This document shows, in pieces, positions 23,239-33,373 of a stretch of 64,000 nucleotides of DNA. The stretch comes from Panonychus citri (Eukaryota; Arthropoda; Arachnida; Trombidiformes; Tetranychidae): NCBI RefSeq assembly GCF_014898815.1, contig NW_026515539.1:2046001-2110000 (forward strand). The letters run 5' to 3'. Positions within the stretch are counted from its first letter, which is position 1, and each line of letters opens with the position of its first letter. The position numbers were made by a program, and so were the translations under genes. The notes beneath the pieces were generated by a model. It was not told the DNA's origin. It saw only the letters and a program-made list of their open reading frames with translations, and did not search any database.

Positions 23239-26200
23239 TTATATTCCTAAGGTGTTAATATTATTATTTTTTAGATTCATGTAGTTTCTTTTTATGTTTT
23301 CAAATATTATTATTAATAATTTGATTTTTTCTGTTTTGTTAATAATTGTTGAGTCCGATAAGTCCCAGTTCCATTGTATTTCGTAACCAAGTATTTCATT
23401 TGCGTGATCTTTGTTTGTTAAGATATGATATATGTAATTGTCTTTTTCGTTGCAGCATGGGATTTTTGAGTATTTGTTGATTTCTAATGTTATTGAGTTT
23501 AGTTTTTATTAGTTTGGTTCCTCGTTGTAGAGTTCCTTTTGTTATCGGGAATAGAATTGAGTTGATTGATTTTAGTTGTAGTTTGGTTTCTTTGATCGTT
23601 TTCTCTATTTTTTCGTTGATGATTTGATTTAGTTCTATTCTGGTTGTCCAAGTTGATGTTATTATTTTTGGTTGATTAATAATAATAATATTTTCTTTAT
23701 TCCATTTCTTTTGACAGAATGTCCAATTTTGTTTGTTGAATAGCCAGAGAATTCCAAGTATATCTTTAGATGATTTTGATTTTCCTGTTATGGGTATTTG
23801 AGGAATTGTTATGTGTTGATGTTTTGTAATTGTAGTGATATTATTATTTTTGTTATTTGTAGTTGTGCTTGAGTAAAGTTATCAAATTTATGTTGGAAGA
23901 TAATTTCGTTGATTCTGATGATTATTGATTTTCCTTTGATCTGAAAATTAATATTATTATTGCAGTTACAGTTATTTATTAGTCTTTTTTTGATTTCATT
24001 TGTTTGTTGATAGTTAGTTTGGGTATTAGTTTTGTTTTGTTAAGTTGAATTTTCCAATTAATTGTTCGTTGTTGTTTTCAAGTATCCATTCGAATAGGTC
24101 TTTTAATAATATTTCGATTATTGATTTTGTGTTGTATAGTGTTTGATTCTCCATCTTCCTCCTCCAGTTACTCCGATCAGGTTCATGAAAGTTTTATGAA
24201 TTTTTTGTTGAATTTTATTAATAATTTTTAATAGATCATTATTAAAACACCAACCGAATCCAATCCGGTATAATTTTGGTAGTATTAGATTGTTAATTAT
24301 TAGTCTTTTTATTTGAAATGGCATGTATTTAATTAGTGACTTTGATTTGATGAACATGTTATTGATTTCTTTCATTATCGTTTTCATTTCCTGATTTAGG
24401 TATCTCATGTTATAAGGTAAATTGACTGTTATTCCAACTAATTTCATGTGTTTATCCTTATGATATATTTTAGTTTTCTGTTGATTTAGTTTTAGGTTTA
24501 TCTTGATTAATTCGCTTTCTATTAATTTTATTATTGTTTTTATTTCTCTTTTTTCTGTTATCATACAAATGTCATCTGCATAAGCTTTTATATTTACTTT
24601 TTTGTTTTTCATGTTGATTAGTATTTCTTCTAATGCGATAATGAATATTATTGGTCCTGTTGATATAATTAATATTAATAGTTGTAGTTGATAGTATTTT
24701 GTGTTTTACCTGATGCAGTTCCTTGTGGTACTGATGAGCTTTCTTTTTTATAATGAATTTTCTTGTTCCAATTTATTCTTAGCCACCAATGTTCACAAAA
24801 GGATTCAGCAATTTTTCCAGTTGATTTGTCGATCTTTTTTATTTTTTCTATTGCTGTTTTTGTGTCCACTGTATCAAATGCTTTGGATAGATCCAGGCTG
24901 ATTATTGTTTTTTCTTTATTTGCTATTATTTGTCCCATTGTATCCAGAAAGAAGTCTTTTCTTGATTTTTGAGGTTGATACGCATATTGAGTTCCACTTT
25001 CCAATAGTAATGGTAATAATATTTGTATTCGTTCAGATAGAATTTTATCGATCACTTTAAATAGATAATTTGGTGATTTGACGATTCTTACTGTTTCTCC
25101 ATCAGGTTTTGGAATAATACCAACTCCTAATATTCTGATGCAACTGGGTATCCATTCGTGTTGAAAGATTAGATTGATTAATATTATTATTTCATTCTTG
25201 TTAGAGATGAAGAATTTTTTAAAAGTTGATGAGTTAAAATCATCACCATCTAAGCTACTTGTTTTTAATTTTTTGATGTATTTTGTTATTGTTTTTTCTT
25301 CTTCGTGTTGTAATCCTGATGATTTCTTGTTTGTTTCGGGATCATGGTGAATCGGTTTTTTTGTTTGAAAGTCTTTTAGTTGTTCATTAATATTATTAAT
25401 GAATGGTAGTAATTTTTCATGTTTTGCATTTTGTAGCATTAGTTGTTTTTTCTGTATGAATTTATCTTTGATGATTGACCAGATTTTCTTTGAGTTTCCA
25501 ATTGCTGATTTTAGATTATCTTGGTTATTATTAATTTTTGGTGTCCATGTTATTGTTTTCCATCTTCCATTATTATTTGGAAATTTTAGTATTTCTTTAC
25601 ATCTTTTTCTTATTTCATCAGGATTCGCATCTTTGTTCAATTTATTTTTTAATTTCCATGATGATATTGTTAGTATTCTTTTTTTCTGAATAATTGTTGC
25701 TTGAATTGAGACATAACCAAGGATTAGGTGATGATCATTTGTTTTTCTTTTAATAATTTTTCCATTAATTTTTTTCACCTTATTGTTGATGATTATTGCG
25801 TCAATCCATGACTGCTGAGTTGAATTATTTCTTGTTCTTTCGAAGGTTGGATTCTCTATTGATGGTTCTATTATTGATGTAAAATTATTAATTGTCTCGT
25901 CGATTGTTTGGTTGTTTTGTTGTTTTTCTTTTGGTGTCCATGTTTTATGGTTAAAGTTAAAGTCGCCCATTATTATTGTTGGTTCTTCATTGTTTATTAT
26001 TTGTTTCAGGTGTATCCAGTTTCCAGTCCTTTTTGTTGTATTTTCATATTCCATGTAAACTGCTATTATTTTGACATTGATTTCAAGTTTTTTCTCTTTC
26101 ATTGTTACATAGGTAACAATCATGTCTTTTAATTTGTTGTTTGTTGGGGTCAATTGAATGTCATTTGATGCACAGATTATCACTCGATTATTAATAATAA

Positions 26201-26450
26201 TATTATTATTAGTGTTGTTGCATATCCATGCTGAGTTTGGTTCTGTAATGCATATTATTGTTGATTTTTTGTATTTAATTAGATTGATGTAATCTTTTGT
26301 TAGTCTTTTTGATTTATTCACATTAAAGGTGATAAGGCAGAGCAGTTTTGATGGTATCCTGTATGAATATGGTGACATTGGGGACATTTCTTGTAACTCG
26401 GTCTCACTATTAGGTTGATTGTTGTTTCGTTGTTGATCTTGATTTTCCAT
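23239..26450 (-). CDS. LINE ORF2: apurinic-type endonuclease and reverse transcriptase
   Basis: From the ATG at 26450 the ORF encodes an exonuclease/endonuclease/phosphatase domain (TEPNSAW, IIMGDFNFNHKTW, SWIDAIIIN and the DHH near RKTNDHHLILG). The reverse transcriptase follows: IPKPDGETVRIV, ISLDLSKAFDTV and SSVPQGTASG. Here the frame is interrupted at 24709-24657, then resumes with GPIIFIIALEE and the catalytic box YADD at about 24573. After about 24125 the frame shifts, and again near 24020. The C-terminal portion is still readable (KDLFEWILENNNEQLIG; then PCCNEKDNYIYHILTNKDHA, the typical cysteine-containing end) down to the stop at 23239. It drives element copying by target-primed reverse transcription. 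Breaks make this copy doubtful as an active enzyme. Confidence 0.85.
24657..24709 (-). other. 53-base intron-like insertion inside the RT domain
   Basis: On the minus strand it begins G|GTAAAA and ends CAACAG|G. It lies exactly between SSVPQGTASG and GPIIFII of the reverse transcriptase. Its length is not a multiple of three and it contains in-frame stops, yet leaving it out restores the codon GGA and the conserved block order. Its size fits the short introns of host genes in this window. Confidence 0.75.
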
Positions 26451-27121
26451 TTTCTTTGTTGTAATTGTGTGTAAAGTTCTATATCATTTGATATTATTAT
26501 TATTAGATATTTGTTGTTGGTAATTTTTTTAACCTGGAAGATGATGTCTTTTTTGTTTAGATTATTTATATCTTCTTTGAGTTTTTTAATTTGATTTTCT
26601 TCGTTGATTTTTGCTGTATAGATTTTCCACTCTGGTATTATTATCTCAATGTCAGGGTCTATTAGTTTAGTTAGATTGTTGATGATGTTGTTTGGTGTAT
26701 TAATATTAAGATGAATTTGTCTTCGGTTACTCTGATCACCCGTTGTTTTCTCTATGTAGAAAATTGGAATTGTATTGATGATTAATTCATATGATGATTT
26801 CTTTTTGTAGGCTATTATTATTAATTTTTCTTTGTTATCACTATTTTCACTTATTTCACTTTCAATAAAATTAATATTGGAGATGATGTTGATTATTTTC
26901 TTGAATCCAGGTAATTCTTCGTTGATTGATTGTTTATTTTGGTTCCAGTGGTTTGTGATTTGATTAATTATTTGTATCCAATTGTTTTTGTTCACATTTA
27001 GTTGTTGTAATTCACTTTCAGATGAGTTGTTTTGAAGATGGTTGATAATTTGGTTTAATTCACAATAATTTTTTGTTGAATTAAAATTAATATTAATATC
27101 ATTTTTTAACCATTCGAACAT
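26318..27121 (-). CDS. LINE ORF1, gag-like
   Basis: 267 residues from an ATG at 27121, very rich in Asn, Ile and Lys. The C-terminus carries one zinc-knuckle-like motif (CPQCHHIHTGYHQNC). The end overlaps ORF2 by 133 bases in another frame. ORF1 proteins of this kind bind the element RNA. It is shorter than usual for the superfamily, and only one knuckle is visible, so it may be a reduced version. It does not closely resemble the other gag-like ORF at 28671-30077 apart from composition and the knuckle. Confidence 0.7.
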   Translation of the reverse strand: MFEWLKNDININFNSTKNYCELNQIINHLQNNSSESELQQLNVNKNNWIQIINQITNHWNQNKQSINEELPGFKKIINIISNINFIESEISENSDNKEKLIIIAYKKKSSYELIINTIPIFYIEKTTGDQSNRRQIHLNINTPNNIINNLTKLIDPDIEIIIPEWKIYTAKINEENQIKKLKEDINNLNKKDIIFQVKKITNNKYLIIIISNDIELYTQLQQRKWKIKINNETTINLIVRPSYKKCPQCHHIHTGYHQNCSALSPLM

Positions 27122-27224
27122 TTTAATTTGATTGTTGATTCTAATTGTTGATTCAGTTCATTTATTTATTTGATTTTTTTGGTTGAAAGTGGTTCCCTCT
27201 ATTGTCTGGTTTTGTTACTTTCTT

Positions 27225-27270
27225 CTTTTTTGTTCTCTTTAGAATTTCTTTTTTGTTCTCTTTAGAATTT
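27225..27270 (+). repeat. Two perfect 23-base tandem units
   Basis: The unit CTTTTTTGTTCTCTTTAGAATTT occurs at 27225-27247 and 27248-27270, followed by a partial third. Each unit reads as a strong polypyrimidine tract plus TTTAG acceptor, so it may provide duplicated 3' splice sites or a 5' leader for the RING-like gene. Confidence 0.85.
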
Positions 27271-27401
27271 CTTTTTTTGTTCTTTTTTGTTTTCATTTTC
27301 TCTTATCTTCGTTTCTTTCTTTATTATTATTATTATTAATATTTGTTGATTTTTTGTTTATTTTTGTTGCTAATAGATTCATTTCTTTTGTGGTAAAGGC
27401 A

Positions 27402-28319
27402 ATGGCTTTCATTATTCCTTTATCTCAGTGTTCTGGTGTTGAATTTTTGGATCTTTTGGCTTGTGGTATTTGTGGCGGTTTGGCTGTCAATCCTTTAAGT
27501 CATAATGGTGGTAATTCGCAGCCATTTTGTCAAAGGCTTTTTTGTTCCAATTGTATTTCTACCATGATTAAGAATCCTGTTTTCATTAATCAAAGCCAAT
27601 TATCAACAAAAATAATAAGAAGAAATAAAAAAGATCCTCGAAGTGCTCCTGTTGAGAAGCCTCATGGTTTCATCGATTGTCCATCGGAAAATTGTTCAAT
27701 TGATTTTCGACCACCGTATTTTACTGAACCTGGTCTTATTGATTCTATTGTTTATTCAAAAGTAGTTGTTCATTGTGCTACTTGTGATATCAATTTTAAT
27801 ATTTTTCAATTTTTGGCTCATCGAGTTCAGTGTTTGAATCGTGTTCCATCTGTTCATTTACCTGCTACTATTAATAATAGTAATTTGGTTTCTACTAATT
27901 TGGCTAATCGATCTCTTGTTCGTCGTACTGCTGGAAATTTACAATTTAATGTTGTTTCTTCTAATGGTGTTGGTAATGGCCTTTTCGTGGAAGATAATAT
28001 TATTAATATTAGAGTTCGATCTACTGGTAGAGGAGTTGCTGATTTGACTTTCCCTTTGGACGTTTCTACTATTGATGTTTTCTCGAGGATCGCTCAATCT
28101 GGTGGATATGATCCCAATTCTATTGATATTATTGGTTTTCATCATTTTGTTTTGAGTAAATTTCCTACTTTGAAAGATTTTCTGGATGTCTTCAAACGTT
28201 CTGGTGATTTAATCTTGGTTGATAAACGTGATGAGTATATTAATCCAAGGATGGATCTTTGTGTCAAAATTTTGGGTTCATATCCTCGTGACTCTCAACG
28301 CTATCCTGCTGAGGATTAG
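27402..28319 (+). CDS. Intronless RING-like zinc-finger protein, antisense within the retroelement zone
   Basis: 305 residues from the ATG at 27402; the open frame continues 16 codons upstream without an ATG. The N-terminus has CGIC, then CQRLFCSNC, spaced as a RING, followed by CPSENC. The usual His ligand position (CGHxFC) is an Arg here, so metal binding may be altered. Next is a SIAH/TRAF-like finger, CATCDINFNIFQFLAHRVQC. The C-terminal 150 residues are unlike anything I know. Such proteins are usually E3 ubiquitin ligases; that activity is inferred. It sits head to head with ORF1 of the LINE and tail to tail with a second gag-like ORF. An AATAAA lies at 28640. It could be a captured host gene, a retrogene or an accessory gene of the element. 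Confidence 0.75.
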   Translation: MAFIIPLSQCSGVEFLDLLACGICGGLAVNPLSHNGGNSQPFCQRLFCSNCISTMIKNPVFINQSQLSTKIIRRNKKDPRSAPVEKPHGFIDCPSENCSIDFRPPYFTEPGLIDSIVYSKVVVHCATCDINFNIFQFLAHRVQCLNRVPSVHLPATINNSNLVSTNLANRSLVRRTAGNLQFNVVSSNGVGNGLFVEDNIINIRVRSTGRGVADLTFPLDVSTIDVFSRIAQSGGYDPNSIDIIGFHHFVLSKFPTLKDFLDVFKRSGDLILVDKRDEYINPRMDLCVKILGSYPRDSQRYPAED

Positions 28320-28639
28320 TTTCTTAGGTGATTACTATCTTCTTTATCTATTATTATTATTGTTTTTTCTTAACTATCAATATTGAGGGTGGAAGTTTTA
28401 AATGATTTTGAATTTTTACCGAGTGGAGATGATGAGTGAAATTTGTAAAAGAGAAAAGATTTTTATTATTGTTAATTGGGTTTTTTGAGAGTGAATTTTT
28501 ATGTATTAGAGAAAAGAAAGTTCCATTTGTATCTTGGAATAAGGGAAAGAATTTCAATTTGTTCAAATTATGATAGAAGATTTTGTATCACCATTTTGTT
28601 ATTTGATCGGAGAGATAAATCAATTCGAGAGATCAATTC

Positions 28640-28645
28640 AATAAA
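28640..28645 (+). terminator. Polyadenylation signal (AATAAA) of the RING-like gene
   Basis: Canonical hexamer 321 bases after the stop codon, and 26 bases before the stop of the convergent gag-like ORF. Confidence 0.45.
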
Positions 28646-28670
28646 TATTATTATTATTAATTGTTTTTGT

Positions 28671-30077
28671 TTAAATCATTAGATATTCATAGTTATAGTT
28701 GGTTTTGTTTGTTTCAATTTGTATCCATTTTTTGTATTCTTCACATTTATATGTGAATGGTTTGTGGTTTTCTTTATCACAGGTTCCACATTTAGTATTA
28801 TTATTTTTACATGTTTTATGGAAACCGGCGCAATTTTTGCAAACGTGTTGATTGTTACACTCTCCGGTTTTGTGTTGATTTATTTTTAGGCAACGATGAC
28901 AGAGAATTAAGTCAAAGTAGTCTATTACCTTTAGTGATTTGGTTGCGAGGTTAATGTATCCGTTGTTTTCTTGTATATCTGATCTTATTCCTGGTGAAAT
29001 TTGTATTGTGATATCAGTTTTGTTGTTGTAATTATTGATGTTAATAATATTAATATTATCTCGATTGATGAATTTGTTGTATTTAATTAATTCATCTATT
29101 ATGTATTCTTTGTTGTTGATTGTTATTGGGAAATTGAATATTTTTACTTTTGGTTGTTTGGGTTTTTTAATGTTGATTGTTACCATTGGGATGTTGTCCT
29201 TTATTTGTTGTGTGTTATGTTTGAGTTGTTCAAGGTTGAAACAGATCATTTTGACGCTATTATTTTGTTTGAAGATTCCCTTGAATAGCTCAAATTGGAT
29301 TGTATTATTTTTCCTTAGTGATTCAATTTCTTCTAATAGTTTTTCACTTGTTGATCCATTTAGGTTTATGAAGGCGGTTGGATTTGTTGGTTGATTTGAC
29401 CATTTTATCCAATTTGTATTCACTGTTTTAGTTTTTTTCACTTGGTTATGTTGATGTTCATTTTTCCTCTTGTTGTCTTCTTTTCTTATTATTATTTGAT
29501 TTTCTTCTGTATTTATAATTGTTGGGTCTTCTTGTATTATCTGGTCTATTATTGATTGATCAAAAATAATATTATCATTAGTTGATATTATTTCTTCTTG
29601 TGATAAATCATTTATTTGGTATATATTGTTTTCTGGGCTGCTTTCTTCTTGTATATTATTTATTGTTGTCTCGATATTGTTGATGTTTTGTTCACTTGTC
29701 ATTGCTTGACCTTCATGATTTGGGCTTTCCCATTCCATTTCATTGTTAATTTCTTGTATTTCTTTAGCGATTCTGGTTAATGTTTTCAATCTCGTTTCTC
29801 CTATTGATAGGCTTTTTCTTATTTCAATATTATTAATTAATATTGTGAGGTCATCTATCAAATGTTTTCTTTGTGTTTCCTTTAAATTTTTAAAGTAATC
29901 AGGAACATTTTTAATTCCTTTAATCATTGTCCAGAAAATTAACCATTTTTCATCCGGTTTTGGTTTCTGGTAAAAAATATATTTATTTCCTCATTTGAGT
30001 AATTATATTTTTAGTTAATATTATTTAATTACCTCTTGTTCTTTTGATTTTGTTTTCTTTGATGATGTTGTTTCCAT
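28671..30077 (-). CDS. Gag-like zinc-knuckle protein with an N-terminal intron
   Basis: Exon 1 (30077-30033) encodes METTSSKKTKSKEQE, then a 66-base intron (GAG|GTAATT ... TTTTACCAG) and exon 2 (29966-28671), giving 446 residues in phase. The C-terminus holds a chain of zinc knuckles (CHRCLKINQHKTGEC, CKNCAGFHKTC, CGTCDKENH), as in LINE ORF1 proteins of the Jockey/I type. The middle is Asn/Ile-rich with a possible RNA-binding fold before the knuckles. No endonuclease or RT follows; instead a plus-strand RING-like gene lies downstream. It may be ORF1 of a second truncated element, ORF1 of a composite element, or a gag gene kept by the host. The long intact frame and the spliced start favour some selection, but this is inference. 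Confidence 0.75.
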
Positions 30078-31000
30078 TCTTCCTTGAAGGTGACACACTT
30101 TTTCTTTCACTTAGATTCACTTTTGTTGTTAATAATAGTAGAGGGAACAATTGGTGATGTGATTAAACTGTATAATAGAAGAGAGAAAAAGAAATCACAA
30201 CATACAAATGATGAGAAAATGAGAAGAGAAATCAGTTAATTGTTTAATTGTTGATCATTTTTTCCATTTGATTAAATAGGAAAAGGAAATGATGAGAAGT
30301 GAGAAGAGAGCATGTAACAAAGACAGGTTTGATGTTCACTCTTCAATAGTTAACTGTTAATTGTTTCAATTGTTTTATCCACAATCGGTTATATCATTGA
30401 TTGAATGATTTAAACCAGTGATTAGTAAATTGCACAGGTGACAAATATCACGTCAACCTTGTCAATTTTTGATTGTTTATCACATGAGATTGTTTTTACT
30501 GTTGCAATTGACAGTTTAATCAACCGGATTAATGCAGTTGATTCAGTTATTAGACATGAGGTTTAAAATTACACTGGGACTCCCGGGTTCATGTTGATTA
30601 ATAGATTACCTGAGGTACCCTGAGGGTAAACAGATGATAGGGAAGACCTCAGGTCAATATAACGATGTTTTCTGTCAACAAGAGAAGTGAACAAAACAAA
30701 ACCTAAACAAAGTGACCTGGAAAGATGGTCAAGATTATCTCGGCCAATTACTTAGTCCTAATCATCTTCAAAAATGTTTTTAACCTGTAAAGTTGACGTT
30801 TAGATTGTGTTGGTTTAATCCATCCCAATCCGGAATTAATCTTGTTCATGTAATGTCAGTACAAGGGGAGAGAGGAGATCAGGGTCAATGGTAAGATGAA
30901 CACATCAGATTAACAGGTAGACCAAATTTATCAGAATGGAAAAGGATCAACATGGATTAAGATGATGATCTTCATAGAGATACCGAGTGATCATATTTGT

Positions 31001-31038
<38 letters not shown>

Positions 31039-33373
31039 TACCAAATCAATCAAATAGATGAACGGTTATCATCACGGTTATTTGTTATTGAAGAGAAGAA
31101 GATAAATTTACCTGAGAAGATAAAAAACTTTATTATCTCTTTGGAATCTTGACATATTCTTTGCTATTTTTTTCTTATTCTTCTTCAAATATTATGCAAT
31201 ATTCACTCGTTGTTTCCATGTTCCTTTTGTTCGTAATTCTTTTCTATCTGGAAACAATTATGATCAATAACAATTCCAAAGGTTTTAATTAGAAATCAAA
31301 GACAATCAATCAATCACATGTTCCACCTCCACTGCCACCAAAATACGATATCAAGGTAACCCTTTCGTTGAAAAGAATTAGCAAATTAAAAAACTTCAAG
31401 AGACTTTGGTTTGCAAGGATATCGATTAAATTGTTGGGAAATTCAATTTGTTGAAAAGGTTAATAATGGAGATGAGAACGTTAATTAATCATTGAGTTTT
31501 TTTTCTCAAATTTAATTAATTTAAAACCTTCGACCTGAGTGTGTACGTGCCGAATCTGAACATTGGGCTAAACCAGAAAGAGCCTCTTGAGGCCTTTTAA
31601 ACTTCTGGTTCAAGGTTAATTGTGAACTATCACCAAAATTATTAGATAATAGTTACAATTTTGCCTTGGAAATAAGATGAATAGATGGTGATGATACTAA
31701 TTAACAAGTTAATTAGTCTGTTGATTGATTTGTGATCCTACAAATTAGAAGGTATAAAAAATGATTTCCATTTTTCAACCTCTAAAAAGTCACTTGATAG
31801 TGAGAAACAAATGAAACAACAATTGACGATTGAGTGATTTAGAAAAATGTTATTGTAACAGTTTCAGGGTTACTCAGTAATATGGAATTTTTCTTCCTAT
31901 TCTCACAGGGGGTTTAATGTCAATAGTCGTTGAAATGTTAACAGTTAATGTATACGTAGTAAAGTTAAGAAAGAAAAGGAAAACGGTAATGAGTTAATTA
32001 TCGAAAGAGAGAAAAGAAGGAAAAAGATTGAGAAGCCCGAAGAAAAAGAAGAAGCAGGAAGAAGATAATAAGATGCATAAACATAATGGAGATTAGATGA
32101 TGAATGATGGAACTGAAATGAAATGAAATGAAATAGGTAAGTAGTAGAGAAAAACGAATAGTAATAAGGAAGAAGAAAATGAAAGACAAGAGAGAGAGAG
32201 AGAAAAAATAAAAGCACAACGGGTTAGTTATGAGAAGAAGATGAGATTGAGAATGTTGTCAAAAGGAGAAGAGAGAAAAAGAAAAGAAGATGAAGGTAAA
32301 GATATTTTCTGTTTACGATTAAATGAGTGTGGATAAAGCACAAGAAGATGATAGTGTTGGTGATGGTGGAGAGAGAAAATGAGGCAAAAAAGAAGAAAAA
32401 AAGACAGGTAAGAAAGAGAAAAAGGTGCAACATCAAGGCGAAAATATTCCATCACTTTTGAGGTTATTCCAAAAGCTAAAAGGGCTTCCAATTAATATCA
32501 TTGTCAATGAATGAATGAGAGAGACTTTGATTATCATAACACAAACATGTTCACTTGTAATTAACTCTCATTATCATGAGCATGATGATGATGATGATGA
32601 TCGTTTAATTAAAAGTAAAGGAGAATAAAAAGAAAGAGAAAAAGAAACCGAATCAAGTAAAAGAAAGAGAAATAAAAAAATGGAAGCGACAAGGTTGAAG
32701 ACAGAGAAGAAAAGAAAGAGAGTCATGTGATTCGTTGGGTTTATCCCATTTGAGAATTGAAAAAATATAATGTTGCTTATTTGGTTACAGATTATTTAAC
32801 TGCTTCATTAAGGTCTGATCACTTTTGTTTCCTTCAATTTTTTCCTATTCTAATTAATGATCATGTTTTCATCGGTGTTTATTAATTTAATTTAGTTAAC
32901 TGTGTATCTTTAGTTTCCATCTGCTACAAGTTTCTATATCTTTAATCTCCATCTAAAAGCCTCAAAGAAAAACCAATTCTCTTTTTTTAGCTTTTCAACT
33001 GGTTGTTGTTTTTTTTCTTCTCATTCTCTCTCTTTCTCTCGTTCATCTATTATTTACAATTTTCCCTTCATTTGTTGTTAATCTTATTAATTCTCATTCT
33101 ATTGAAACAACATTGTGGAGATTATTTGGAAATTCATTTATTCATTTGCTACTTGAGATCGTCTATTTTTTTGCTCCATCACCTGATTTTGTTTGCATTA
33201 TTTTTCTCTATATTCTTTCTGCTGGCTAATTTGTGATCTGATTTGTGTCTCTTTTTTATTGTCCATTGGATTTAAATCACTGTTTTGGATTAATCATTTT
33301 TGTTTCTTGTTTGGATACGAGTTATCATCTGGTTACCTCATTCACCGTTACAAATATACACTAATTAAAAATT
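30078..33373. other. Intergenic, low complexity
   Basis: No supported gene. It holds a (TC)n run at 31004-31034, a purine-rich stretch at about 31960-32500 giving spurious Leu/Ser/Phe ORFs, and GAT repeats near 32582-32601. One possible small exon on the plus strand, about 31306-31354, encodes SHVPPPLPPKYDIK before a GTAACC donor, but it is isolated. The right end should contain the promoter and 5' UTR of the IkB gene. Confidence 0.4.
31004..31034. repeat. (TC)n microsatellite
   Basis: About 14 uninterrupted TC units. Confidence 0.9.

Larger units (their letters stand above)
23239..27121 (-). mobile_element. Non-LTR (LINE) retrotransposon, ORF1 plus ORF2
   Basis: Two overlapping minus-strand ORFs form a LINE coding unit: a small gag-like ORF1 (27121-26318) and an endonuclease/reverse transcriptase ORF2 beginning at 26450, so they overlap by 133 bases. 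Outer ends are not defined. Upstream sequence to about 27200 and downstream sequence left of 23239 may belong to it. The endonuclease start (NVNKS ... TEPNSAW) resembles the R1/Jockey-type superfamily. ORF2 carries at least two small frameshifts (about 24125 and 24020) plus a 53-base intron-like interruption, so the copy is probably inactive unless spliced and corrected. Confidence 0.85.

Noticed and set aside
25399..26132. Plus-strand ORFs rich in Phe and Ile
   Set aside because: They are shadows of the LINE ORF2 on the opposite strand.
31945..32491. Several minus-strand ORFs rich in Leu, Phe and Ser
   Set aside because: They arise from a GA-rich low-complexity region and have no protein-like pattern.
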